Source: Paraburkholderia mimosarum LMG 23256 = NBRC 106338 (lineage in GTDB: Bacteria > Pseudomonadota > Gammaproteobacteria > Burkholderiales > Burkholderiaceae). From it: a stretch of 64,000 nt of DNA. The notes beneath the pieces were generated by a model, which was given only the letters and a program-made list of their open reading frames with translations, was not told the DNA's origin and ran no database searches. This document shows positions 17,767 through 26,083 of this stretch, one piece after another. Both the position numbers and the translations under genes were made by a program. Each line of letters starts with the position of its first letter. The first letter of the stretch is position 1. Location: the NCBI RefSeq assembly GCF_000739815.1, contig NZ_BBJJ01000013.1:112894-176893 (forward strand), written 5' to 3'.

Positions 17767-19061
17767 GGGTTCGTTTCCGGTGCTTTGCCGCGCAGCAGCG
17801 CTTCTGGGTGGCGGTCGAGATAATCGGCCAGGGCGCGAACCGAGCGGGCCGTATCGGTCAGCTCGCGCAGCGCGGCGGGTAGATCGTTCTGGCTGGTGGC
17901 ATCAGCGCCCAGCGTGCGATTGGCGGCGGCAACGGTGCGGTCGGCCGCGTTCGCGGTTTCGCGCAGCTGCGCGACGAGCGGCCCGATCTGCGGCGTCACC
18001 TGCCCGAGTGTCTGATCGATCTGCGCCACGGAACGGTCGATATGGCTCAGGCTGTCGCGGATCTGCGGCGAACTGCTGAGCGCGTTGACGTGCGCCGCGA
18101 TACTGCGGACCTGATCGCCCGTTTCCTTGATCGGCAGGGCATCGAATTTCTTGATGACGTCGTTTGCGCGAGACGCCATGGTGTCGAAATCGGCGGGCGC
18201 TACGCTGGGTATCACGGGCAGGCCGTTATCGGATGTCAGCGTCGCGCTCGCCGCGAGCGGCACGAAGTCGAGGTTGACCTTGCGCGCCCCGACGAGCGGC
18301 GGGTCTTGCGACAGGCGCGCACGCAGGCCTTGCGCGATGAGGCGCTTCATCATGCCGTCGACGGGCGGCCGCCAGTCGCCGTTCGAGGGCGGCGGCGCGC
18401 CCACGATGCCAAGCATCGCAGGGTCGATTGCGATCTGCACAGGCGTGCTGAGTGCGCCGGTGCGCGCGTCGTAGCTCAGGCGCACGTTCGTGACGGTCCC
18501 GACATGAAAGCCGCGCAATTGCACATCGGCGCCCGCGTCGAGGTCACCCGCCGCGCCGTCGAACCGCACGATATAGCGCACCATGGGGCCGTGCTGCGGG
18601 GCGAGCGCGGGCCGGCGGTCGGCGCCGTCGAATCGGGTCGCCGGCTGACCGGGGCCCGGCTCCATGACGATTTCGGGCCCCGCAAGCAGCGCCTTCAATG
18701 ATGAAGGATCGCTCAAATCAAGCTTCGCGCCGCGCAGAAAGAAGCGTGTGCCGGTGCGCAGATATCGATCTTCGGGGCGTTCGATCCTGAGTTTTACCTC
18801 GACATGCTGCCCGTCGGGTGCGAGCGAAAGGTCCGACACCGCGCCCACTTTCACGCCGCGAAGGGTGACGATGGTGTCGTCGGGCTTCATGCCGAAGGCG
18901 TTATCGAACGTCACCGTGACGGTTTGGCCGTCTTGCACCAGCGCACGAATGCCGAGCCAGCCGGTCACGGCGATTGCCGCGATTGGCACGGCCCAGATCC
19001 AGCCCGGCCACGCGCTGTGCCGCACCTGCGCCTGTGTGCGATGAGAACGCCCGCCGCTCAT
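17763..19061 (-). CDS. pqiB: PqiB-like MCE-domain protein
   Basis: A 432-residue protein with one N-terminal membrane anchor (WIWAVPIAAIAVTGWLG, about 20-36). Two MCE domains are recognisable from paired motifs: FDNAFGMKPDDTIVTLRGVKVG (about 52-73) and FDGAAGDLDAGADVQLRGFHVG (about 167-188). A long helical C-terminal region with repeated heptads follows. E. coli PqiB is 546 residues with three MCE domains, so this one is shorter by about one. It should form a periplasm-spanning lipid channel with PqiA and PqiC. The ATG at 19061 overlaps the pqiA stop (ATGA). The open frame upstream of it lies inside pqiA and is not used. Confidence 0.87.
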   Translation of the reverse strand: MSGGRSHRTQAQVRHSAWPGWIWAVPIAAIAVTGWLGIRALVQDGQTVTVTFDNAFGMKPDDTIVTLRGVKVGAVSDLSLAPDGQHVEVKLRIERPEDRYLRTGTRFFLRGAKLDLSDPSSLKALLAGPEIVMEPGPGQPATRFDGADRRPALAPQHGPMVRYIVRFDGAAGDLDAGADVQLRGFHVGTVTNVRLSYDARTGALSTPVQIAIDPAMLGIVGAPPPSNGDWRPPVDGMMKRLIAQGLRARLSQDPPLVGARKVNLDFVPLAASATLTSDNGLPVIPSVAPADFDTMASRANDVIKKFDALPIKETGDQVRSIAAHVNALSSSPQIRDSLSHIDRSVAQIDQTLGQVTPQIGPLVAQLRETANAADRTVAAANRTLGADATSQNDLPAALRELTDTARSVRALADYLDRHPEALLRGKAPETNP

Positions 19062-20254
19062 GATCGTTTCCGCGCGTCCCATAGCAGACGCGGATCGAAT
19101 GCGCGTGAAGCCGCCATCGTGAAGAAAACGACGAGGGCGAACGCCGTTGCACCTATGGCGGGCCGCGTTGTCGCAATACCCTCGAAATGGATGAGCGGCA
19201 CGAACGCGGCGATCGTGAACACATCGACATTGGACCAGCGTCCAAGCTCGTCGATCCAGCGATAAAGATGCGCCTTCGCACGCAGATGCCTGCGCGAGCC
19301 GCGAACCACGGAGGCTATGAACCATGCCATGCCGGCGACCTTGACAATGGGTATCACGACGCTCGTGCAGATGATGAGGATACCGAATGGCCAAAGGCCG
19401 GCGTGAAAGAGCTGATAGACACCATCGACGATACGGTGCGAATCATGCTTGCCGAGATGCTGCGACTCGGTCATCGGGTAAAAATTGGCCGGCGCCGTTA
19501 GCACCAGCGCCGCCAGCGACAGCGCCGCTGCGCGCACCACGGCGTCGCGTTTGCGTGCCCGTAGTTTCAGGCCGCAGCGGGGGCAGGGCTGCCCTTCCTG
19601 CGAAATGGGGACGACGAGATCGCACACAGGGCACGATAGCGCGGGTTCGCCTGCATTCTGTTGCTCCGGAGCGATCGCGCGCCAGACGGTCCGGCGATCG
19701 AGCGAGGCGCGCGTGAGCATCGACATGAGCGCGGCGACAATGAAGCAATAGCCGCCCGGTCCTATCGTGGCGGTGAGATCTTGCGTGATGCGCGCATAGC
19801 CGACGAAGCAGCCCACGAGATACACGTCGGGCATCGTCCAGACGTCGAGTTGGGTGGTCCAGCGAAAGAGCCTGCCGATACCGGCGAAAGGCCGGTCGAT
19901 GCTCACGGCGGCGAGCACGACCATGAGCGCGCCAAAGCGCACGAACGGCAGCACGATGCCGCAGATGCCGAGCAAGAGCGCGAGAATGATCCAGTCGTCT
20001 CGCCAGATCGCTAGTATTCCTGATGAAAGAACGGACGAGCGCTCCACGCCCAACAGGTGAACCGTCATGAGCGGGGCGAGATTGGCGGGGAGTAGCAGCG
20101 CGAATGTCGTCGTCGCGCAGGCGAGCGCCGCGCTGACGCTGCGGCCGCTGCGCCGCTCCAGCGGATAGTGGCAGACCCGGCAGCGCGCGAACGAGCGCGG
20201 TTCGAGCGGCGGAATCTGCTCGAGTGTGCCGCATTCCGGACAGCCGATCGTCAT
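19058..20254 (-). CDS. pqiA: PqiA-like multi-pass membrane protein
   Basis: A 398-residue inner-membrane protein made of two homologous PqiA halves. Each starts with a zinc-ribbon pair: CPECGT...CRVC at residues 5-30, and CPVCDLVVP...CPRCGLKL in the middle. Each half then carries about four membrane helices (for example ALLLPANLAPLMTVHLLG and APANFYPMTESQHLG). It is the inner-membrane partner of PqiB in lipid transport and stress resistance. The ATG at 20254 gives the conserved zinc-ribbon start. The upstream open frame adds only low-quality sequence. Confidence 0.85.
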   Translation of the reverse strand: MTIGCPECGTLEQIPPLEPRSFARCRVCHYPLERRSGRSVSAALACATTTFALLLPANLAPLMTVHLLGVERSSVLSSGILAIWRDDWIILALLLGICGIVLPFVRFGALMVVLAAVSIDRPFAGIGRLFRWTTQLDVWTMPDVYLVGCFVGYARITQDLTATIGPGGYCFIVAALMSMLTRASLDRRTVWRAIAPEQQNAGEPALSCPVCDLVVPISQEGQPCPRCGLKLRARKRDAVVRAAALSLAALVLTAPANFYPMTESQHLGKHDSHRIVDGVYQLFHAGLWPFGILIICTSVVIPIVKVAGMAWFIASVVRGSRRHLRAKAHLYRWIDELGRWSNVDVFTIAAFVPLIHFEGIATTRPAIGATAFALVVFFTMAASRAFDPRLLWDARKRS

Positions 20255-20478
20255 GCGAATCCGTCCGCTGGCTGTTGGCCCGCGCGCGGCGGCTGTGATG
20301 CGAACAGGTTGCTGCTGCTCATGTGCGCCGCTCCATTGACGCCTCGTGATCGCTACCTCGCGCGTTCGCGAGGCGAGTTCCAGCGCGCGCGCATGGGCCG
20401 TTCCTGGTGCCGCGAGAGAGTTCTTGGGGCAGGGCGCGGGGCGTGCTTCGCGCCTGGCGGGGCCTGCAAGGTGAACAA

Positions 20479-21087
20479 CTAATCGGGGATCGGTGCGGTC
20501 GACGTGGTACGCGACGACGGACACATGGTTGAAGTTCGCCGGTAGCCCTCGAGCAAGCACGCGCTGTCCTTCAGCGCGTCGTACAGTTCGGACGCCAAAG
20601 CTGCGTTCTCGCCGCGGCACTGCAAGAGGGCAACGCGGCTTTCCTGCTCCGCCACCAGCGTCATAGCCCTGGCGATACGCCCGTCCTGCAGCTCGGCTTC
20701 GCTTGGCTGCCGCGCGGATGCGGCCGAGCTCGCAGGAGGCCCGCGACTATTGCGCTGCTCGAGGGCATCCAGCAGGAGATGGGGATCGAACGGCTTGCGC
20801 AGAAACGTTTCAGTGGATATTCGTGAATCCGGCTCGTCGCCTGAGATCAAAATTACCAAAATGCTGGAAAAACGCGGTATCGCCCTGAGCATGGAGACAG
20901 CGTCCGGGCCGTCCAGGATCGGCATTTCAACGTCGGAGACGATCACGTCTGGTGTATCGGACAACGCCGCCTGAACCGCTTCGAGTCCATTGCGCGCCGT
21001 GGTTACGACATGCCCCGCCTCGTGAAGGAAGATCCGAAGCGTTTCGCATACCGCTGTGTCATCGTCCGCCAGAAGCACCCGACTCAT
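20479..21087 (-). CDS. Single-domain response regulator with helical C-terminal extension
   Basis: A 202-residue protein with an N-terminal receiver domain (1-115). The acidic pocket is D8-D10 (LLADDD), the phospho-acceptor is D52 (VSDVEMPILDG), and the switch Ser82 and Lys98 are present. No DNA-binding domain follows. Residues 120-202 are low-complexity, then helical. It may act by protein contact, as CheY-like or adaptor regulators do. GGGAGGTG upstream of the ATG at 21087 fixes the start and rejects the longer frame. No histidine kinase is adjacent, so it is an orphan in this window. Confidence 0.82.
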   Translation of the reverse strand: MSRVLLADDDTAVCETLRIFLHEAGHVVTTARNGLEAVQAALSDTPDVIVSDVEMPILDGPDAVSMLRAIPRFSSILVILISGDEPDSRISTETFLRKPFDPHLLLDALEQRNSRGPPASSAASARQPSEAELQDGRIARAMTLVAEQESRVALLQCRGENAALASELYDALKDSACLLEGYRRTSTMCPSSRTTSTAPIPD

Positions 21088-21224
21088 ACGTGGGTTCACC
21101 TCCCTGTTGCTTTGCAGCATCGCGCGTTCCCGGGTCCGCCATTCCGCTCGCCCACGACGCCGCTCGACGAAACGCACACGAGGCGCGCATTGCCGGGAAT
21201 GAAAATGTAATTATCGAAAGTCGA

Positions 21225-21249
21225 TTGACGGCTCATGGGGAGCCGTCAA
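21225..21249 (-). terminator. Hairpin at the end of the Na/Pi transporter gene
   Basis: TTGACGGCTC (21225-21234) and its exact complement (21240-21249) form a 10-bp stem with a five-base loop, and the stop codon of the transporter lies inside the stem. No T-run follows on the minus strand, so termination would be weak or Rho-assisted. Confidence 0.5.
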
Positions 21250-22886
21250 ACACGCGCCGTCGTACCCGCCGCCTTTTCGCGCTCCAGCAGCGGGTAGGCG
21301 AGCGCGCAAATGTGCGACTGAATGCGCACGAGATCGCGCAGTACGTCGAGGTGCAGCGAACTCGAGGCCAGGCTGTCCGGCTGTCCTTCGCGGAGCCGTT
21401 CGAGGTGGCGTTCGCGCGCCGAACGTTCGAGGCGTCGCAGCGCCTGCTTGTCGGCGATGAGCTGCGCCGCGGTCTGCTGCCGTCCCGACACGAGCAGCGC
21501 CTGCGCGCGGTGAAAACTCCCGGTCACCGAGCGGTGCAACATGAGCAGTTCCTCGGTCCCTTCTGCCGAAAAACTCAGTTGCATCTTGATCTTCTTTTGC
21601 GCGATTTCCAGCAGATTTTTTTCGATGATATCGCCAATATGCTCGAGATTGATGACGGCCGTCATGATCTCCGATGCCCAGCGACGGTCCTCTTCGGTCA
21701 GCGGCTCGCGCGTCACCTGGGTGACGTAGCGCTTGATCGCATCGTGGAGCACGTCAACGGCGTCGTCGCGGCTCGCGACATGAGTCACCGCGCGCCGGTC
21801 ATTGGCAAGCAGGACAGGCACGCTCTCGCATAGCATCGTCTCGACGATCTCGCTCATTCTGATCACTTCGCGCGCCGCACACGCAAGTGCCAGCGTCGGC
21901 GTCGGCAGTGCGCTTTCATCGAGGTAGCGCGGCGAGCCCGTGTCGCCGGGTGCAGCAGGCGCGGGCATCATCCGCTCCAGCAGACGGGCGACCGGGTCGA
22001 GCAGTCCGATGAACACGACTGCAATGGCGATGTTCAGTCCAGTGTGGAAATCGGCAATTGCGCGGCTTGCGTCGCCGGGCAGGCCGTCGAGCAGGCGCGC
22101 GAGCGGCGAGCAGAGGGTGACCAACACCACGCACACGCCGCCGCGCAGCAGCAGGTTGCCGGCGGGCAATCTGCGGCGACTGCGGTCGTCGCCCTTCGCC
22201 GCCTCGAAATACGGGTTGAGCGCACTGCCGACGTTCGCACCCAGCACCAGCGCGATCGCAATATCCAGCGGGACTGTATGCAGTTTCGCGAGCGACATCA
22301 CGAACAACACGACCGGAATGCTCGAATGTGCGGCCCACGTTAGCATGCAAGCGAGCACCGCGTTGAGCGCCGGCTCGCCAGACAGCGCTCCGAGTACCGT
22401 ACGCACTGCGGGCGCGGTCTCGGCAGGCTGCACAGTCGAAATAAGGAGGGAAAGGGCAAGCAGCATCAGGCCGAGCCCGATCGATGCACGGCCGACGTCC
22501 CGGAGGCGCGAAGCCTTGCCCCTTTCGAAGAGCACCACGCCCGTCAGCAGGCAAGCAGGCGACATCCAGCTGAGATCGAGCGAAAACGCCTGCACGATGA
22601 GCGTCGAGCCCACATTCGCGCCAAGCATCACGGCGAGCCCCGTTACCGATCCCATCAGCCCGCGCGCCGCGAAGGAGGACGCGATCATGCCGGTTGCGGT
22701 ACTGCTCTGCAGTGCGCCGGTGATAGCAAGGCCCGCGCAAAACGCGTTGAAGCGGTTGCCGAGACTTCTCGCCATGACGCGCCTGAGCGAGGCGCCGAAC
22801 GCGCGCATGAGCCCGGACTCGACCATGTGCAGGCCCCAGGTGAGCAGTGCAATGCCGCCTGCGAGATGAAGCACGACAGCGACCAC
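21246..22886 (-). CDS. Na/Pi cotransporter family protein with PhoU-like domain
   Basis: A 546-residue membrane protein. The N-terminal two-thirds contain two NptA/Na-Pi-cotransporter repeats with the hallmark segments GALQSSTATGMIASSFAARG and ANVGSTLIVQAFS in the first, and ALVLGANVGSALNPYFEAA in the second. The C-terminal part (about 360-540) is a soluble helical PhoU-like domain, as in YjbB-type transporters that move phosphate. The GTG at 22886 is chosen because AAGGAGG lies five bases upstream. The longer frame lacks such a site. The direction and coupling ion are not visible from sequence. Confidence 0.85.
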   Translation of the reverse strand: MVAVVLHLAGGIALLTWGLHMVESGLMRAFGASLRRVMARSLGNRFNAFCAGLAITGALQSSTATGMIASSFAARGLMGSVTGLAVMLGANVGSTLIVQAFSLDLSWMSPACLLTGVVLFERGKASRLRDVGRASIGLGLMLLALSLLISTVQPAETAPAVRTVLGALSGEPALNAVLACMLTWAAHSSIPVVLFVMSLAKLHTVPLDIAIALVLGANVGSALNPYFEAAKGDDRSRRRLPAGNLLLRGGVCVVLVTLCSPLARLLDGLPGDASRAIADFHTGLNIAIAVVFIGLLDPVARLLERMMPAPAAPGDTGSPRYLDESALPTPTLALACAAREVIRMSEIVETMLCESVPVLLANDRRAVTHVASRDDAVDVLHDAIKRYVTQVTREPLTEEDRRWASEIMTAVINLEHIGDIIEKNLLEIAQKKIKMQLSFSAEGTEELLMLHRSVTGSFHRAQALLVSGRQQTAAQLIADKQALRRLERSARERHLERLREGQPDSLASSSLHLDVLRDLVRIQSHICALAYPLLEREKAAGTTARV

Positions 22887-22943
22887 CTGCGCCTCCTTGT
22901 TGCGCCTGCAACCGGCTCTGTTTTCTCCGGCAGCGGCGGGCAA

Positions 22944-23342
22944 TCAGACCGTTGTAACGCGGCGTTTGCGAAGCTGGGTATAGAAGAGATTGACGATCTC
23001 TCGCGTCGGGACGCTTGTCGTGACAGCGGCAATTCTCGACGGCTGAATCCAGCAGCAGCGCACGATCTCGTTTGCAGGTCGCGGAACAGCACACGCGGGC
23101 AGGTCGAAAACAAACACATGGTGCAGCTTGTTTAGTCCTCCGAACGCAAGCAGATAGCTCATCGAGCCGGCGGACCCGGACGTGAATATCGTCGTTTCCT
23201 CGTACATCTCCCGTTGGGCGGCTTGCAACGCAAGCTCGTTGCGCTTGATCGTGCCGCCGGGGAGCGTCCAGCGCCCGCGCCCGCGCGTGACCAGAAGGAT
23301 CCGGCCGTCTTTGCTGCACAAAATGGTTGCGCGGTTTTTCAT
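22944..23342 (-). CDS. Small Nudix hydrolase
   Basis: A 132-residue single-domain Nudix protein. The Nudix box is present at about residues 29-51 (GGTIKRNELALQAAQREMYEET) with the metal-binding REMYEE core intact. The glycine normally found after EE-x is replaced by threonine (EETTI), so the box is slightly atypical but should still bind metal. Such enzymes hydrolyse nucleoside diphosphate derivatives, and the substrate cannot be read from sequence. It ends 57 bases before the transporter start on the same strand and may be cotranscribed with it. Confidence 0.83.
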   Translation of the reverse strand: MKNRATILCSKDGRILLVTRGRGRWTLPGGTIKRNELALQAAQREMYEETTIFTSGSAGSMSYLLAFGGLNKLHHVFVFDLPACAVPRPANEIVRCCWIQPSRIAAVTTSVPTREIVNLFYTQLRKRRVTTV

Positions 23343-23678
23343 ACACCGAACTCGTGATTCTCACTGAGCTACTTGACGAGCGAGCGAATCCCTCGCATTT
23401 TCGGAACATCAGCCGTTGTTGATCCCCGATACCCCGGCTTCGTGCTTAGCTCAGCATTTTATGGGCCTGAGGTCGGATGCACGCCAACAAGGTAGGCTGT
23501 CCGCCCCCCGGCCGGCCGCTGGCCTGCCTGTTCATAAGGAATGGTTTACGTACAGGCGTCAGACATTGTTTCTGGTGGTGGAGCGGATATGCTGATATGT
23601 GCCATGTACAAGTCCTTTCCAGCCAGAATGGCGGGGTCATGGCAACCCGAAGATCTCAAGAAAGAGAACGAGTGAAAC
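23343..23678. other. Intergenic region between divergent genes
   Basis: This should hold promoters for the minus-strand Nudix gene and the plus-strand small protein at 23679. No clear operator or convincing coding frame was seen. A GC-rich palindromic patch (GGCCGGCC) lies near 23512. Confidence 0.35.
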
Positions 23679-23942
23679 ATGTATCGAAGCTACGAATACG
23701 GCGGATTTACGCTGGAAGTTTCAGTCGATGTGGACGCTGTCAGGATCGGGCCCGTCAGGGAAGCGCAGGCTGTTCCTGTCTATGTCGCCGTTGTCCGCAT
23801 TTCCAGAGATGGGCATGCAATGGCGATCTTCTCCCCGTTGAGCTTTGGAGTTCCCCGTGGCAGTCCGTTCTCAAGCGAGATCGACGCGCTCATGGGCGGC
23901 TATAGTGCAGGGCGCAAGATCGTCGACGACTTCTTTCACTGA
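23679..23942 (+). CDS. Small hypothetical protein
   Basis: An 87-residue soluble protein with no recognised family. It begins MYRSYEYGGFTLEVSV and has alternating hydrophobic and polar stretches, consistent with a small beta-rich fold, and a short helical C-terminus (AGRKIVDDFFH). The purine-rich AAAGAGAACGAG lies 7-18 bases upstream of the ATG as a weak ribosome binding site. Composition matches the host genome. It stands alone between divergent neighbours. Confidence 0.6.
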   Translation: MYRSYEYGGFTLEVSVDVDAVRIGPVREAQAVPVYVAVVRISRDGHAMAIFSPLSFGVPRGSPFSSEIDALMGGYSAGRKIVDDFFH

Positions 23943-24029
23943 ATTCGCCCGGGTTGGGGAAGTGTTGCGCTGGCCTGCCCACTGACGACTACATCCAGTG
24001 TCGCCCCGCGACGGCACCGTTGCAGAATC

Positions 24030-24809
24030 CTATTCGAGTGCGCTTATCCTGTATCTATTGCCGTTAATGATTTTATAGACAATGGCGAATGGAAATTTCC
24101 TGCTTATGAGATCTATCAGAGAATCGTTGTTGCAATAGATCTCTTCCGGCCCGAGGATTTCAATGGCCTTCAAACTCAAATGATAGTCGCCCTCCAGTAC
24201 AAGGTAATAGTCCACCGTCCACTCATCTTTCAGTTTCAAGGGGAAGACGGGATCGTTGATAGCCAATACCTTCTTATAACGTTGATCCTCCAGCAGCGCC
24301 TCGCCCGATCTCAGGAAATCATCCAGGCACCGGCGACCCGTGACGTACCTCTCCCAGGGCAAAATCGCACGCACAGTGGAGCAATCCTTGCTGTAGTCGG
24401 GTTTCGCCCGGCTATTTCCGTGGCGTACCAAGGCCAATACCTTGATTAAAGACGCATCTTTTACAAGAGACAGCAAGTAGTCGCGACAATTGTTCAGTGT
24501 GTATCCGACTCCTGCAATATCCTCCACCAACAAGATTTTCCTTCCGTTACCGACGCAGGACTCGATCAGGTCGAAAACTTCGAAATTCCTGATTTCAGCC
24601 CTTGCTTGTGGGCGGTTATAATAAAGAAAATCCGCGGGAATACCCAGCATCTGGGATAGCATCAGGGCAGGTATCGCGCCTCCGCGCAAGACGCCTAAGA
24701 TCAACCCTACGTCGTCCTGAACAAGTTGCTCCCTCTGTGACAGACAAAATGTTTCTATTTCATTGTAGTCATAGAAATAAACGGGATACCCGGCGAATTC
24801 GGTGTCCAT
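24030..24809 (-). CDS. Phosphoribosyltransferase-like protein with unknown C-terminal domain
   Basis: A 259-residue protein. Residues about 30-160 form a type I phosphoribosyltransferase fold. The PRPP-binding loop is clear at 91-104 (KILLVEDIAGVGYT, with the acidic pair E96-D97), and the LILGVLRGGAIPA loop (36-47) matches the family's pyrophosphate-binding loop. Residues about 170-259 (from KKVLAINDPVFPLKLKDEW onward) are not recognised. The gene is visibly more AT-rich than its neighbours and has different codon use, so it was probably acquired. It has no operon partner. It could make a nucleotide or act on PRPP in a stress or defence setting, but no substrate can be assigned. Confidence 0.72.
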   Translation of the reverse strand: MDTEFAGYPVYFYDYNEIETFCLSQREQLVQDDVGLILGVLRGGAIPALMLSQMLGIPADFLYYNRPQARAEIRNFEVFDLIESCVGNGRKILLVEDIAGVGYTLNNCRDYLLSLVKDASLIKVLALVRHGNSRAKPDYSKDCSTVRAILPWERYVTGRRCLDDFLRSGEALLEDQRYKKVLAINDPVFPLKLKDEWTVDYYLVLEGDYHLSLKAIEILGPEEIYCNNDSLIDLISRKFPFAIVYKIINGNRYRISALE

Positions 24810-25064
24810 CTGTCTCCCCTTTATTTGCGGGACGCAAATTAGTCGACTAGATCACCGGCCAAAGGCGCCACATCCCGTTCAGCGCCATGGTGGTGTACCG
24901 CAAAGAAGTGCTGCTATCGCCGGACCTCTTCCGCGAGCTGTGAAATTGGCAAGTTCGCAGATCTGGCGCCCCAAATGCAGCTTTCATTTCACTCCTTCGA
25001 CGTTCCCGCGTCACTTGGAAATTATTCCACGGTTGACAGGCGGAGTGGGCGGCGGACTCAGGCC

Positions 25065-25270
25065 ATCTGACGAGGGTCTTGCGAAAGCGCATGAGCGAGA
25101 ACACGAATAGCGCACTGCCGATCACGGCGAACCACAGGAACGGCCGCCAGACCACGGCAATGCCCGCGCCGCGAAAGAGCATGGCTTGGCCCAACTCGAC
25201 GAAGCGCGTGGTGGGTGCGACGAGCATGATGTTCTGCACGAACTGGGGCATGGACTCGCGCGGCGTGCTT
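25065..25270 (-). pseudogene. Remnant of an ABC-2 type permease (C-terminal end)
   Basis: Reading the minus strand, STPRESMPQFVQNIM, then APTTRFVELGQAML, then FRGAGIAVVWRPFL and FSLMRFRKTL give the last ~65 residues of an ABC-2 permease (YhhJ-like drug or polymer exporter). The homology starts abruptly at about 25270, and no start codon, upstream domain or partner ATPase exists here. It is a truncated fossil of a gene lost by deletion or rearrangement. Confidence 0.6.
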
Positions 25271-25806
25271 CGCGCATGCGTTGACGGGATATGGCATAGC
25301 GAGTGCCCGTGCTGCGAGCGGATGACATCTATAGCGAGTCAAAGTCATCTGCATGAAGCTTGAGCTGCGTCGCGGCAGGCTGCGCGGTGTTGCGGCCGGG
25401 GTGCGCAGCGCGTCTCCGCATGGCGCAACGCTGACGCCGTGCGCGGGCATCCAGTACTTTCGCAGGGACGGCCTGCGCGTCAGAAGTACGAGTGCAGCTC
25501 GCCGCTTCAAGGCCCACATATGCTCGGTATTGTCGCGTCGTTTGCGATCTCCCTTTGCATTGGAGGCCGATCGAGGCGCTGATCTTGCGGTCGGGCGGAT
25601 CACGCTATCAATCGGCCTCAGCATCGGCCTGCCCGTCACTTGACGCGCTCGGCGGGACCGAACCGGCCAAACGATGGAAGAACAGGATACGCGCGGAGCT
25701 TTCTAGATATGCGCTCTGACGCGGACAACGCTTCAGACGACCGCCACGGGACTGTGGCACGCGCATTGCTCCCCCGTGGCTACCGTTCCCGCAAGTGGAG
25801 GGTATT
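25271..25806. other. Region without a supported gene
   Basis: Open frames here have no ribosome binding sites, no family resemblance and a biased composition typical of chance frames in GC-rich DNA. It lies between the permease remnant and a small Pro/Asp-rich gene, and is probably decayed sequence. The stretch 24810-25064, upstream of the phosphoribosyltransferase gene, is likewise unassigned apart from that gene's promoter. Confidence 0.35.
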
Positions 25807-26067
25807 GTGTCAAACACGGCGAATTCCCCGCACGAGCCTGATCGCCCGGAGGACGAGGATCCCGGCGGCCCACCCGCCGAGGTCTCGAAGCCCATCGGCG
25901 ATGCCATCCCTACTCCGGTCGAACCGGGCCTCGACCAGCCTCTGCCGAAAAAAGGCGAAACTCCCGCACCAGAGCCAGACAAACCCGGCGAGGGAAGCAG
26001 CGACACGTTGGGCGATACGGACGCGCCGCCCGGCGTACCCGATCCTGGACCGTCCGGCTTCGCGTAA
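25807..26067 (+). CDS. Small Pro/Asp/Glu-rich hypothetical protein
   Basis: An 86-residue, very acidic, proline-rich chain without hydrophobic segments, starting SNTANSPHEPDRPEDEDPGG and continuing with alternating Pro, Glu, Asp and Gly. It should be intrinsically disordered and cytoplasmic. The GTG start has GGAGGG four bases upstream. It ends 16 bases before the end of the convergent ftsH-like gene. Low-complexity frames can be artefacts, but the ribosome binding site and acidic bias (unlike the Arg-rich chance frames nearby) support a real gene. Confidence 0.5.
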   Translation: MSNTANSPHEPDRPEDEDPGGPPAEVSKPIGDAIPTPVEPGLDQPLPKKGETPAPEPDKPGEGSSDTLGDTDAPPGVPDPGPSGFA

Positions 26068-26083
26068 CACGCGCAAACGTCCG

